From contig NZ_BONC01000002.1 in NCBI RefSeq assembly GCF_016862515.1, positions 226,648-290,647 of the forward strand: 64,000 bases of DNA, written 5' to 3'. Position 1 is the first letter of the stretch. Each line of letters begins with the position of its first letter. This stretch comes from Asanoa iriomotensis. Lineage in GTDB: Bacteria; Actinomycetota; Actinomycetes; Mycobacteriales; Micromonosporaceae. The notes under the pieces were generated by a model, which was given only the letters and a program-made list of their open reading frames with translations, did not search any database and was not told where the DNA came from. Shown here piece after piece: positions 1 through 13,998 of the stretch. Made by a program: the position numbers and the translations under genes.

Positions 1-519
1 ATCGTCGGCACGGGCGTGCTCGGCGCGGAGATCGACGACGGCACGATCACGCACATCCTGTCGAAGCCGCTGGCCCGCTGGCGGATCGTCGTGCCGAAGC
101 TGCTGGTCGCGATCGGGGTCACGGCGGCCACCGCGGCTGTTCCCTTCTACATCGTGGGCGCGCTGGCGTCGGGTCCCCGGCTGGGGCTCGGCCTGATCGT
201 GGGCTCCACGGTCGGCGCGGTGCTCTATTCGACGATCTTCGTCGCGTTGAGCCTGATCTCCCGCCGGCCGGTGCTGCTCGGCCTGGTCTACGTGATCGTC
301 TGGGAGGGCCTGCTGTCGAACCTGGTCAGCGGCACCCGGGTGCTCTCGGTGCAGCAGTACGCGCTGACCATCGCCGACAAGGCATCCTCTTCGCCCCTGC
401 TGAGCGGCAACGTCTCCTTCACGGTCGCGGTCGTGATGAGCATCGTGGTCGCGGTCGGCTTCCTGGCACTGGCGATCCGCCGCCTGGAGTCGTTCTCGGT
501 GACGGGCGAGACGAGCTAG
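1..519 (+). CDS. ABC-2 type transporter permease, 5' end outside window
   Basis: C-terminal part (about 172 residues) of a membrane permease whose start lies upstream of base 1. The frame is open from the first base and ends at TAG 517-519. The first visible segment (EIDDGTITHILSKPL) is the cytoplasmic loop typical of ABC-2 permeases of the NosY/YhaP kind. At least four hydrophobic segments follow, around residues 30-50, 60-85, 90-105 and 135-155 of the visible part. The ATPase partner is presumably upstream. The substrate cannot be told. The family call is fairly secure. Confidence 0.75.
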   Translation: MVGTGVLGAEIDDGTITHILSKPLARWRIVVPKLLVAIGVTAATAAVPFYIVGALASGPRLGLGLIVGSTVGAVLYSTIFVALSLISRRPVLLGLVYVIVWEGLLSNLVSGTRVLSVQQYALTIADKASSSPLLSGNVSFTVAVVMSIVVAVGFLALAIRRLESFSVTGETS

Positions 520-550
520 GGACGGGCTGCATCGCGTCGACCACCGCGAC

Positions 551-625
551 GCCGCGGTGAGGCGCGGCCCGCCGCGGTGAGGCGCGGCGCCGCGGTGAGG
601 CGCGGCCCGCCGCGGTGAGGCGCGG
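551..625. repeat. Four near-tandem copies of a 17-bp GC-rich repeat
   Basis: The unit GCCGCGGTGAGGCGCGG occurs at 551-567, 571-587, 589-605 and 609-625, with steps of 20, 18 and 20 bp. It lies between two convergent genes (519 and 677). Open frames cross it on the minus strand, but their Pro/Arg-rich translation is what such a repeat gives by itself, so I treat it as non-coding. No T-run marks it as an intrinsic terminator. Confidence 0.85.
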
Positions 626-676
626 GCCAGCCGACGGCACACCCTCGCCCAGCCCGGCCAGCGCGTCGAGGCGTCC

Positions 677-1414
677 CTAAGGCAGCGCGCTCGGCACCAA
701 CCACTCCGGTAGGCCGCGTCGGAGCGCGACCAGGAGCGAGATGACGATCCCGCCGAGGATCATCAGACCTAGACCGGTCAGCCCGCCGTAGCGGCTGGGC
801 TGGCCGGTCTTTCTGTCCGGTGCCGGGTCCTCGGGCTCGGCCCACGGGCGTTCGGCGCGTAGCCACAGCAGCACGCCGAGCCCGAACGGCAACCCGCCCA
901 GGAAGAACCAGAACCATCGGGTGCCGAGCTTCGGCGCCGGCCCCTGGATCAGGATCGCCAGGCAGATCAGGGTGATCACCACGGCCAGGACCGGGGCGAA
1001 GTAGGGCAGGACGGTGCCGCGCTGACTGTCCGGCATCGCCGCGCGGAGATCGTCGGCCGGGTTGGGCTCCACCACCACGTCGCCGCGCGGGCCTGGCTCG
1101 GTGACGACGTCGGGGATGAGCGTGTAGTGCACCCGCCCAAAGCCGGTGCGCCAGACGAGCACCGGGTCGACCCCGTCGGCGTCGAGCGAAAACCGTAGTC
1201 GCCCGAACCAGAGCGTCTCGCCGAACGAGTCGGCCCACTGGTGCGCGACGATCCGGCCGGCCGCCGCGTCGGCCCGCGCCTCGTCGAGGGTCGCCGCGCG
1301 CGGTGCCGTCCACCACGCGGCGACCGCCCACACCAGCCAGAGCAGGGCCAGCGCGACCCGCGTCGCCGGAACCACCTGCGGCCTGACCCGCCGCAACACA
1401 TCAACCCCCGTCAT
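677..1414 (-). CDS. Membrane protein of unknown function
   Basis: About 245 residues with an N-terminal membrane helix (around 20-37), a soluble loop of about 100 residues, and three more helices in the C-terminal half. I recognise no family. ATG at 1414 is taken as the start; ATG at 1450 abuts the ppc stop (1451) and is also possible. The loop after helix 1 would be extracytoplasmic if the N-terminus is inside. It lies directly downstream of ppc on the same strand and may be co-transcribed, but nothing ties it functionally to PEP carboxylase. Confidence 0.7.
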   Translation of the reverse strand: MTGVDVLRRVRPQVVPATRVALALLWLVWAVAAWWTAPRAATLDEARADAAAGRIVAHQWADSFGETLWFGRLRFSLDADGVDPVLVWRTGFGRVHYTLIPDVVTEPGPRGDVVVEPNPADDLRAAMPDSQRGTVLPYFAPVLAVVITLICLAILIQGPAPKLGTRWFWFFLGGLPFGLGVLLWLRAERPWAEPEDPAPDRKTGQPSRYGGLTGLGLMILGGIVISLLVALRRGLPEWLVPSALP

Positions 1415-1450
1415 GGTGCTGATGGTCGCAGGCGGGTCCGACAGAAACAA

Positions 1451-4243
<2,793 letters not shown>

Positions 4244-4366
4244 GGGTGCGCTCCTTACGGCGGTGCAGGGCGGACAGCGCTGTCCCGTGCTTGATGATGC
4301 TACCTGCGCCGGCTGGGCAGGCGTGCGGTGTGGGCCGCGCGAATTGCGTGGTTAATCCCGTTTGCG

Positions 4367-4380
4367 AGGCTAGCTAGCCT
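4367..4380. promoter_or_regulatory. 14-bp perfect palindrome overlapping a -10-like element
   Basis: AGGCTAGCTAGCCT is perfectly self-complementary and ends 6 nt before the ATG of the S66 peptidase. Its right half contains TAGCCT (4375-4380), which fits an actinobacterial -10 placed for leaderless transcription, and no ribosome binding site is visible. A repressor at this dyad would block the promoter; that role is inference. Confidence 0.5.
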
Positions 4381-4386
4381 GCTTGC

Positions 4387-5415
4387 ATGGATTACCCAGC
4401 CAAGCCGCGACCCGGGTCGCGCGTCGCGGTGATCTCACCCTCCGCGGGCCTGCCCGCTCTCTTCCCCACGGTGTACGAGCTGGGGCTGCGCCGCCTGCGG
4501 ACGGAGTTCGGGCTGGAGCCGGTGGAATATCCGACGACCCGGGTCATGGGCGCGTCCCCGGCCGACCGGGCCCGGGACGTCATGGCGGCGTTCGCGGACC
4601 CGTCGATCTCCGCGGTCCTGTCCACGATCGGCGGCGACGACCAGTTGCGCCTGCTGCGGTTCCTCGACCCGGAGGTGCTGCGGGCCAACCCGAAGCCGTT
4701 CCTGGGCTATTCGGACAACACCACGCTGCTCAACTACCTCAGCGGCCTCGGCATCGTCAGCTACCACGGCGGCTCGATCCTGGTGCACTTCGGCCGGGCC
4801 GGGGCCATGCACCCCCTGACCGCCGAGTCGCTGTCCGCGGCGCTGTTCACTTCCGACTGGTACGACCTGACGGAGTCGCCGGACTACACGGACGAGTCCA
4901 TCTCGTGGCAGACGCCCGACTACGAGTCGCAGACGCAGCCGATGTTCCCGTCGTCGGGCTGGCAGTGGCACGGCGCGGGCGGCGCGGCCGGCGGCCGCCT
5001 GTGGGGCGGCAACATCGAGGTCCTGACGTGGCTGCTCGCGGCGGACGTGGTCGCCGCACCACCCCCGAACGCGATCTTCTTCACGGAGACGTCGGAGGAC
5101 ATGCCGCCGGCGACGGAGGTCTACTACATGCTCCGCAACCTGGGGGAACGCGGCTGGCTGGGCCAGTTCCCGGCGATCCTGGTCGGCCGGGCGAAATGCT
5201 GGGAACTGCTCGACAAGCGACTGTCCCCGGACGCCAAGCGCGCGTATGCGGAAGAACAACGGGCGGCGGTGCTGCGCGCGGTAGGCGAATACGCCCCGAA
5301 CGCGATCGTGGTCCTGGACCTCGACATCGGCCACACAGACCCGCAACTGGTCCTCCCCTACGGCGGCGAGGCCGAGGTCGACGCAGACGCGCGGCGGATC
5401 CGGGTGCACTACTGA
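4387..5415 (+). CDS. S66 family peptidase (LD-carboxypeptidase / MccF-like)
   Basis: 342 residues. S66 enzymes cut the L,D bond of muropeptides (LdcA) or detoxify peptide-nucleotide antibiotics (MccF). The triad is visible: Ser109 in GYSDNTT, Glu211 in GGNIEVL and His316 in DIGHTDP. The N-terminal ISPSAG and IGGDDQ motifs also fit. No signal peptide is seen, so the protein is probably cytoplasmic. Large inserts around 150-195 resemble MccF-like members more than short LdcA, but the substrate cannot be fixed. The start is ATG 4387 with no ribosome binding site, probably leaderless. It is convergent with the NYN gene, 7 bp apart. Confidence 0.9.
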   Translation: MDYPAKPRPGSRVAVISPSAGLPALFPTVYELGLRRLRTEFGLEPVEYPTTRVMGASPADRARDVMAAFADPSISAVLSTIGGDDQLRLLRFLDPEVLRANPKPFLGYSDNTTLLNYLSGLGIVSYHGGSILVHFGRAGAMHPLTAESLSAALFTSDWYDLTESPDYTDESISWQTPDYESQTQPMFPSSGWQWHGAGGAAGGRLWGGNIEVLTWLLAADVVAAPPPNAIFFTETSEDMPPATEVYYMLRNLGERGWLGQFPAILVGRAKCWELLDKRLSPDAKRAYAEEQRAAVLRAVGEYAPNAIVVLDLDIGHTDPQLVLPYGGEAEVDADARRIRVHY

Positions 5416-5422
5416 CCGCGGG

Positions 5423-6037
5423 TCAACTCCAATAGGCGGGACGCGTGAGCACGGGCCCGCTCGGCCGCCCGACCCTGGGCGGCAACTGGGCCCGGCGCAG
5501 CTTCGCGTCGCCGATCGTGAAAGATCCGTCGGCCAGTCGGCGTAGCGCATCCGACCGCCGTCGTGGCGGGAACGCGGCGACAACCCGCTTCCCGCCGCCG
5601 AGCTTCCGGATTTCGTTGATCGCCGGTGCGAGATCCGCGTCCGCGGAGATCAGTAAGGCCGTGTCGAACCGGTCCAGCAATGCGTCCCGCACCATCGCAA
5701 CAGCCAAGTTGACGTCACTTTCCTTCTCCTCGTAAGACCGTCGCCGCGACCCGCAGGTATTGCAAACGATCATTCGTTCCTGGAACCGCCCTTCGACGAT
5801 CTCCAGCACCGACGAGTGCGCGGCGAGCGCGGCCAGGTATTTCTGCTGACGATCAGCACTCCGCGGCTGGTCACGAACCCGGGCGGTGAAGTAACGAACC
5901 CCGCGGAGTCGCTGGTCGGGCCGCAGCAGCGAGGTGGCGAGTGCTTCCAGGTCGAGCCAGTGCAACTGCCGTCCGAAGCGCTCGCGCAAGCCGTGGTAGA
6001 GGTTGAAGCCATCCACATACGCGATTACGCGGTGCAC
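5423..6037 (-). CDS. NYN domain protein (PIN-like RNase fold)
   Basis: 204 residues. The N-terminus (AYVDGFNLYHG, Asp9) and the later acidic motifs KESDVNLAVAMV and ISADADLAPAI supply the conserved Asp residues of the NYN/LabA branch of the PIN-like nuclease fold, which usually cuts RNA. A CxxC pair (CNTCG) in the middle may bind zinc or fold as a turn. The C-terminal 30 residues are basic and probably disordered. GTG at 6037 is preceded by AAGGGAGGAA (6050-6041), a strong ribosome binding site. The RNA target is unknown. Confidence 0.88.
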   Translation of the reverse strand: MHRVIAYVDGFNLYHGLRERFGRQLHWLDLEALATSLLRPDQRLRGVRYFTARVRDQPRSADRQQKYLAALAAHSSVLEIVEGRFQERMIVCNTCGSRRRSYEEKESDVNLAVAMVRDALLDRFDTALLISADADLAPAINEIRKLGGGKRVVAAFPPRRRSDALRRLADGSFTIGDAKLRRAQLPPRVGRPSGPVLTRPAYWS

Positions 6038-6100
6038 CGCTTCCTCCCTTGTTCCGCTACACTTGTCTCACCCCGCCAGGGCTTCGCCGCCCTGGCCCGA

Positions 6101-6127
6101 CGGCCCCCGCAAGGGGGCCGTTTCTTT
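6101..6127 (+). terminator. Intrinsic terminator without an obvious upstream gene
   Basis: An 8-bp GC stem (6101-6108 with 6113-6120) closed by a GCAA tetraloop is followed by TTTCTTT. A second hairpin with 8-bp arms (6075-6082 with 6089-6096, loop TTCGCC) lies just upstream. On the plus strand, no same-strand gene ends nearby: the NYN gene is antisense and starts at 6037. It may end read-through from the S66 gene or a small unannotated transcript. Confidence 0.65.
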
Positions 6128-6213
6128 GCCAACGTGGCGGGACGCTAGCGACGGTCCCGCGCGGGCGCTGCCCCGATGCGGCCATCTTGCGGAACAAATC
6201 GGGCACCAGCACC

Positions 6214-6272
6214 GTTCAAGCGCCCGGAGAAACGCAGACGCGTCGTGTCGTACCCCCGGCGTACGCTTGAAC
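6214..6272. repeat. 9-bp inverted repeat upstream of mfd
   Basis: GTTCAAGCG (6214-6222) and CGCTTGAAC (6264-6272) are perfect inverted arms 41 bp apart, within the roughly 210 bp between the terminator and mfd. A -10-like TACGCT overlaps the right arm. A run of six C (6286-6291) and six G (6305-6310) nearer the mfd start could also pair in the leader. Function unknown. Confidence 0.35.
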
Positions 6273-6337
6273 CCGCACGTCGCACCCCCCTGCCTACCCG
6301 GCTGGGGGGCCGTCCTGCGTGCCCGAGAGGATCATCC

Positions 6338-9916
<3,579 letters not shown>

Positions 9917-9954
9917 GAACCGGCCGGCGAGAACGGCGTGAGAGAGTGTCGACC

Positions 9955-10695
9955 ATGCTTCGTGCCCGCCGCATCGCGTCGATCGTGGTCGTCGCCGCCC
10001 TCGGTCTGGGCGGCCTGGCGGCCTGCCGCTCCGAGCCGTCCGTCGCCGCCTACCTGGGCGACCGGAAGGTGACCGAAGACCAGGTCACGCAGATCTTCGA
10101 CGGGGCGCAGGCGGCCGCGTCCGCGACGCCGGCGGCCGAGGAGCAGCAGCAGCCGGGCACCGAGCCGACCAAGTCGCCGGGCCCGGCGGTCAGCCGCCAG
10201 CAGGTCGTCGACCTCGAGGTCAGCCTCGACCTGGGCCGCAAGGTCGCCGCCGAGCAGGGCGTGCAGCCGATGAACGCGGTCACCGCCGACCAGGTGGCGG
10301 CCGAGCTGGGCGTCCCGGCGACCACCCAGTACGTCAAGGACTACACCGAGTGGGTCAACCTCTCGCAGGGCATCTTCGCCAAGATGGGCAGCAACGTCCC
10401 GGCCGTCACCGAGGACCAGTTGCGCGGCGTGTACGACGCCCTGGTCAAGGTCGAGGCGATCGAGGCGGGCTTCGACCTGGCGCAGATCAAGCAGGCGTTC
10501 GGCAACGGTGAGTTCGTCGCGGCCGCGTACCAGCTCACCGGCATGCTGGAGAAGGCGGCGTCGGCCAGCGACACCACAGTCAACCCCCGTTACCTGCCGC
10601 TGTCGGCCCCGATGGTGGTCTCCTCGCAGCAGGGCGCGGTCTTCTACGACCTCCCGTACCTCGACGGCAGCGACGCGGTCTCCGACCGCGCCTAG
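9955..10695 (+). CDS. SurA N-terminal-like lipoprotein
   Basis: 246 residues with a lipoprotein signal: basic start, hydrophobic stretch and lipobox LAAC with Cys24, so it should be lipid-anchored on the outer face of the membrane. The body resembles the helical SurA/trigger-factor-like chaperone fold, but no peptidyl-prolyl isomerase (parvulin) domain is visible. A low-complexity stretch around 60-80 is rich in Ala, Gln and Pro. GTG at 9946 is an alternative start. It sits 38 bp after mfd and 8 bp before mazG, probably in one transcript. A role in folding exported proteins is inference from fold. Confidence 0.8.
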   Translation: MLRARRIASIVVVAALGLGGLAACRSEPSVAAYLGDRKVTEDQVTQIFDGAQAAASATPAAEEQQQPGTEPTKSPGPAVSRQQVVDLEVSLDLGRKVAAEQGVQPMNAVTADQVAAELGVPATTQYVKDYTEWVNLSQGIFAKMGSNVPAVTEDQLRGVYDALVKVEAIEAGFDLAQIKQAFGNGEFVAAAYQLTGMLEKAASASDTTVNPRYLPLSAPMVVSSQQGAVFYDLPYLDGSDAVSDRA

Positions 10696-10703
10696 CCAGC
10701 ACG

Positions 10704-11642
10704 GTGCGCATCCTCCTGCTGGTCACCTCCCCGCGGCTGCCCGCGGGGCTGCTGACCGCCGAGGCCTGGGACGCCGTGCGGGCGCAGCCCGTGCTGGCCG
10801 CGGCCGAGAGCCCGCTGACCGACGCCGTGCGGGCCGCCGGCGGCGCGGTGACGATCGTGCCGCCACGGGTCGACGCGCTGCTGGAGCACGCCCGGGAGTC
10901 CGACGTCATCTGGCTGGCCGGGCCGACCGGCGACCCCGACCTGGCCCGTGAGCTGGGCGTACGCCTGGCCCGCCAGCCCGGTCTGGCCGAGCTGGAGGTG
11001 ACCTACGGCTCCTGGGACCCGGCCGGCGCCCGCCTGCTCGACGCGGTCGCCGTGATGGACCGCCTCTACTCGCCCGGCGGCGACCCGTGGAAGCGGGCAC
11101 AGACCCATCAGTCGCTGGCCCAGTTCATGCTGGAAGAGGCGTACGAGGCCTACGACGCGATCGAGGCCGAGGACCTCGCCGGGCTCCGCGAGGAGTTGGG
11201 CGACGTGCTGCTCCAGGTGGTCCTGCACGCCCGGCTGGCCGAGGACCTGCCCGAGGACCAGCGGTGGTCGGTCGACGACGTCGCCGCCGGCCTGGTCGAC
11301 AAGATGATCCGCCGGAACCCGCACGTGTTCGCGGGCACCGAGGTCGGCTCGATCGACGAGATCATCAAGAACTGGGAGCAGATCAAGAAGGCGGAGAAGT
11401 CCCGCGACTCGGCGATGGACGGGGTCGCGCTTTCGCAGCCGGCGCTGGCGCTGGCCGCCAAGTTCCTGCAGCGGGCGGAGCGGGCGCACCTCGACGTGGC
11501 CCTCCCGGAGGGCGACGACCTGGGCTCCCGGCTGCTGCGGCTGGTCGCGGCGGCCCGGGCCGCGGGCGAGGACCCGGAGGCCGCGCTGCGGGCCGCCGCA
11601 CTCCGCTATGCCGAGGCCGTCAGGGCCGCCGAGCGCTCCTGA
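10704..11642 (+). CDS. mazG: MazG family nucleoside triphosphate pyrophosphohydrolase
   Basis: 312 residues. MazG hydrolyses (d)NTPs to monophosphates and pyrophosphate and helps clean the nucleotide pool. The MazG domain begins near 127 (GGDPWKRAQTHQSL) and carries the metal-binding ExxE...ExxD pattern: LEEAYE near 148 and EELGD near 170. The VDKMIRRNPHVFAG segment is also diagnostic. The first 110 residues form a separate domain seen in actinobacterial members and look like a remnant methylase-type fold. The start is GTG 10704. The 3' end overlaps the convergent transporter gene by 37 bp. Confidence 0.93.
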   Translation: MRILLLVTSPRLPAGLLTAEAWDAVRAQPVLAAAESPLTDAVRAAGGAVTIVPPRVDALLEHARESDVIWLAGPTGDPDLARELGVRLARQPGLAELEVTYGSWDPAGARLLDAVAVMDRLYSPGGDPWKRAQTHQSLAQFMLEEAYEAYDAIEAEDLAGLREELGDVLLQVVLHARLAEDLPEDQRWSVDDVAAGLVDKMIRRNPHVFAGTEVGSIDEIIKNWEQIKKAEKSRDSAMDGVALSQPALALAAKFLQRAERAHLDVALPEGDDLGSRLLRLVAAARAAGEDPEAALRAAALRYAEAVRAAERS

Positions 11643-12529
11643 TCAGGGGATGCCAGGCCGAAGGCCAGGCCCGCTGCGACGATCAGCACCCCCAGTGCCG
11701 GGCCGAACCCGGGCAGCGCCGTCGCCATCACGGCGGCGGTGACCAGCGTGGCGACCGGCATCAGCCCGACCAGGATGCCGGCCCGCTCGACGCCGAGCCG
11801 CTCCAGCCCGATGAACCAGACCACGAACGCGGCGACCGTCATCAGGCCGGCGAGGTAGACCAGAGCGCCGGCCTCGGCCGCCGTCGGCAGGCGCCACGCC
11901 GCGGGTTCGCCGGCCACCAGCGCACCCACCAGCAGCAACGGCACCGCCAGCGCGCAGGAGTAGGCCGCCACCCGCACGGCACCGAGCCGCGGCAGGACGA
12001 CGGCGGCCAGCAGCGAGAACAGGATCTCCCCGACCAGCGCCCCGCCCGCGCCGAGCAGCCCGATCGGCGTCGCCCGGCCGGTGCCCTCGACCAGCGCCGT
12101 GCCACCGACGACCACCACCGCGGCGGCCACGATCCGCGCGCTCGGCCGCGCCCGCGACCCCGCCACCAGCGGCCCGAGCAGGGCCAGCCCGAGTGGCGCG
12201 ACCCCGATGACGGTGCCGACCACCGCCGGTTCGGTGTCGTGGTGCAGGGCCAGCATGATGCACGCGTTGAAGCCGGCCATCCCGGTCGCCGCCACGACGA
12301 GCAGGATGCCCAGCTCACGCGGGGTGGGGCGGACGCCGGGGCGGGCACCGCCGAGCTGGGGAAACCGGTGCGCGATCAGGAAGAGCACGGCGGCCGCGGC
12401 TGTGTAGCGCAGCGCCTGCGCGGTCAGCGTCGGGTAGTCCAGCAGCAACTGGCTCACCGCGACCGAGCTGCCGACGAGCGTCATGCCGAGCACGCAGAAG
12501 CCGACGGCGGTGCCCTTGGAGATGGTCAT
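11606..12529 (-). CDS. EamA/DMT family transporter
   Basis: 307 residues with about ten hydrophobic helices in two homologous halves, the layout of EamA (drug/metabolite transporter) exporters of small metabolites or amino acids. ATG 12529 begins the hydrophobic N-terminus (MTISKGTAVGF); the frame is open upstream but unsupported. A -10-like TAGCGT lies 7 nt upstream without a ribosome binding site, suggesting a leaderless mRNA. It is divergent from the MocR regulator with only 67 bp between starts, so MocR control is likely. Substrate unknown. Confidence 0.88.
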   Translation of the reverse strand: MTISKGTAVGFCVLGMTLVGSSVAVSQLLLDYPTLTAQALRYTAAAAVLFLIAHRFPQLGGARPGVRPTPRELGILLVVAATGMAGFNACIMLALHHDTEPAVVGTVIGVAPLGLALLGPLVAGSRARPSARIVAAAVVVVGGTALVEGTGRATPIGLLGAGGALVGEILFSLLAAVVLPRLGAVRVAAYSCALAVPLLLVGALVAGEPAAWRLPTAAEAGALVYLAGLMTVAAFVVWFIGLERLGVERAGILVGLMPVATLVTAAVMATALPGFGPALGVLIVAAGLAFGLASPDQERSAALTASA

Positions 12530-12596
12530 GGGACCGACGCTATGAGCAGAATGGTCCGCTAGACAGGTCCACTCGCAACCCCGTTGAGGAGACCAC
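12530..12596. promoter_or_regulatory. Divergent promoter region, EamA exporter and MocR regulator
   Basis: The 67 bp hold the exporter's -10 (TAGCGT on the minus strand, 12542-12537) and the GAGGAG ribosome binding site for mocR. GGTCC occurs as a direct repeat at 12553-12557 and 12566-12570, with its inverse GGACC at 12531-12535. MocR proteins usually bind direct repeats in such intergenic spaces, so these are candidate operator half-sites; this is inference. Confidence 0.4.
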
Positions 12597-13988
12597 ATGG
12601 AGGCGCTGCTCGACCTCGACCGGTCCAGCCCGGGCCTCGGCGACCAACTCGCCGCGGCGCTGCGGGCGGCGATCGCCGACGGGCGGCTGGCGCCCGGCAC
12701 CCGGCTGCCGTCCAGCCGCCAGCTCGCCACCGACCTGCGCGTCTCCCGAGGGGTGGTGGTCGGCGCATACGAGCAGCTCATCGCCGAGGGCCGGCTACTC
12801 GCCGAACGCGGTTCAGGCACCGCCGTCAGCTCTGCACCCAGATCCGCACCTTCCAATGCGGGTGGTGCGTATCTGGATGCAGAGCAAAGCCACGGCGGAG
12901 CGTTCGGCGGGAACCTGCCCCCCGATCTGCGACCCGGCCAGCCCGACCTGGCGGCCTTCCCCCGTGCCGCCTGGCGTCGTGCCTACGAGCGCGCACTCGC
13001 GGAGGCCACCGCGCAGGATCTCGGCTACACCGGTGTGACCGGCGCGCCCCGGCTGAGGCAGACCCTCGCCGACTATCTCGGCCGCGTCCGGGCCGCCCGG
13101 CTGACCGCCGGCGACATCGTGGTCACCACCGGCGCCGCGCAGGCGTTCGCGCTGGTCGCCCATCATCTGCGGCAGGCCGGCGCCACCCGGTTCGGTGTCG
13201 AGGAGCCGGGCAGCCCCAGCATCCGCACGCACATGCTCGCGCAGGGTCTGACCCTGGTGCCGATCCCGGTCGACGGCGACGGCCTGGATGTCGCCGCGCT
13301 GCGGGCCGGCGACGTGCAGGCCGTCATGGTCACGCCCGCGCACCAGTACCCGACCGGTGTCGTGCTGGCGCCACACCGGCGGGCGGCGCTGATCGACTGG
13401 GCCAGGGAGACCGGCGGGCTGATCGTCGAGGACGACTACGACGCCGAGTTCCGATACGACCGTGACCCGGTCGGCTGTCTGCAGGGTCTCGCGCCGGACG
13501 TGGTCGCGCACCTCGGCTCGGCCAGCAAGGCGCTCGCACCGGCGCTGCGGCTCGGCTGGCTGTGCCCGCCGCGCGACCGGCTCGTGTCGATCGTCGCCGC
13601 CAAGGCGGCCGCGGACTACGGCGGCCCGACCCTCGAACAGCTCGCGTTCGCCGACCTGCTGGCCACCGGCGGCTACGACCGCCAGCTCCGGCACGCCCGC
13701 CGGGCACACCGGCGACGCCGGGACGCGCTCGTCGCCGCGATCGGCACGTACCTCCCGGGTTGCCGGGTGCACGGTGTCGCCGCCGGCCTGCACCTGGTGG
13801 TCGAGCTGCCGCCGGGCACCGACGACGCCGCGCTGGGCGCGAAAGCCCATGCCGCGGGCCTCGGACCGGTGCCGCTGTCCGCGACGCGGCTCACCCCGGG
13901 CGGACCACCCGGTTTGGTCATCGGGTACGCGGGGCAGACACCGGACCGCCTCACGGCCTGCGTACGCCGGCTGAGCGAACTCGTCTAG
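12597..13988 (+). CDS. MocR/PdxR-type regulator (GntR HTH fused to class I aminotransferase fold)
   Basis: 463 residues. The N-terminal winged helix-turn-helix (about 10-75, TRLPSSRQLATDLRVSRGVV) is of GntR type. From about 100 on is a fold-type I aminotransferase domain with the PLP Lys near 311 in GSASKALAPALR and EDDYDAEFRY just before. Such regulators sense PLP or amino-type ligands. ATG 12597 has GAGGAG upstream. It is divergent from an EamA exporter, its likely target. The linker between domains contains a striking inverted repeat (12829-12885). Confidence 0.92.
   Translation: MEALLDLDRSSPGLGDQLAAALRAAIADGRLAPGTRLPSSRQLATDLRVSRGVVVGAYEQLIAEGRLLAERGSGTAVSSAPRSAPSNAGGAYLDAEQSHGGAFGGNLPPDLRPGQPDLAAFPRAAWRRAYERALAEATAQDLGYTGVTGAPRLRQTLADYLGRVRAARLTAGDIVVTTGAAQAFALVAHHLRQAGATRFGVEEPGSPSIRTHMLAQGLTLVPIPVDGDGLDVAALRAGDVQAVMVTPAHQYPTGVVLAPHRRAALIDWARETGGLIVEDDYDAEFRYDRDPVGCLQGLAPDVVAHLGSASKALAPALRLGWLCPPRDRLVSIVAAKAAADYGGPTLEQLAFADLLATGGYDRQLRHARRAHRRRRDALVAAIGTYLPGCRVHGVAAGLHLVVELPPGTDDAALGAKAHAAGLGPVPLSATRLTPGGPPGLVIGYAGQTPDRLTACVRRLSELV
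12829..12885. repeat. 22-bp imperfect inverted repeat inside the MocR linker
   Basis: Arms 12829-12850 and 12864-12885 pair at 20 of 22 positions around a 13-nt loop. They encode the stretch between the HTH and aminotransferase domains, the least constrained part of the protein, so an insertion of a small palindromic element is plausible. No second copy was noticed in the window. Confidence 0.7.
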
Positions 13989-13998
13989 GTTGGACTCC

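Noticed and set aside
551..625. Short CRISPR-like array
   Set aside because: Repeats of 17 bp with 1-3 bp between them leave no spacers, and no cas genes are near.
6075..6127. Possible tRNA from the double hairpin
   Set aside because: No acceptor stem, anticodon loop or TTCGA arm can be drawn.
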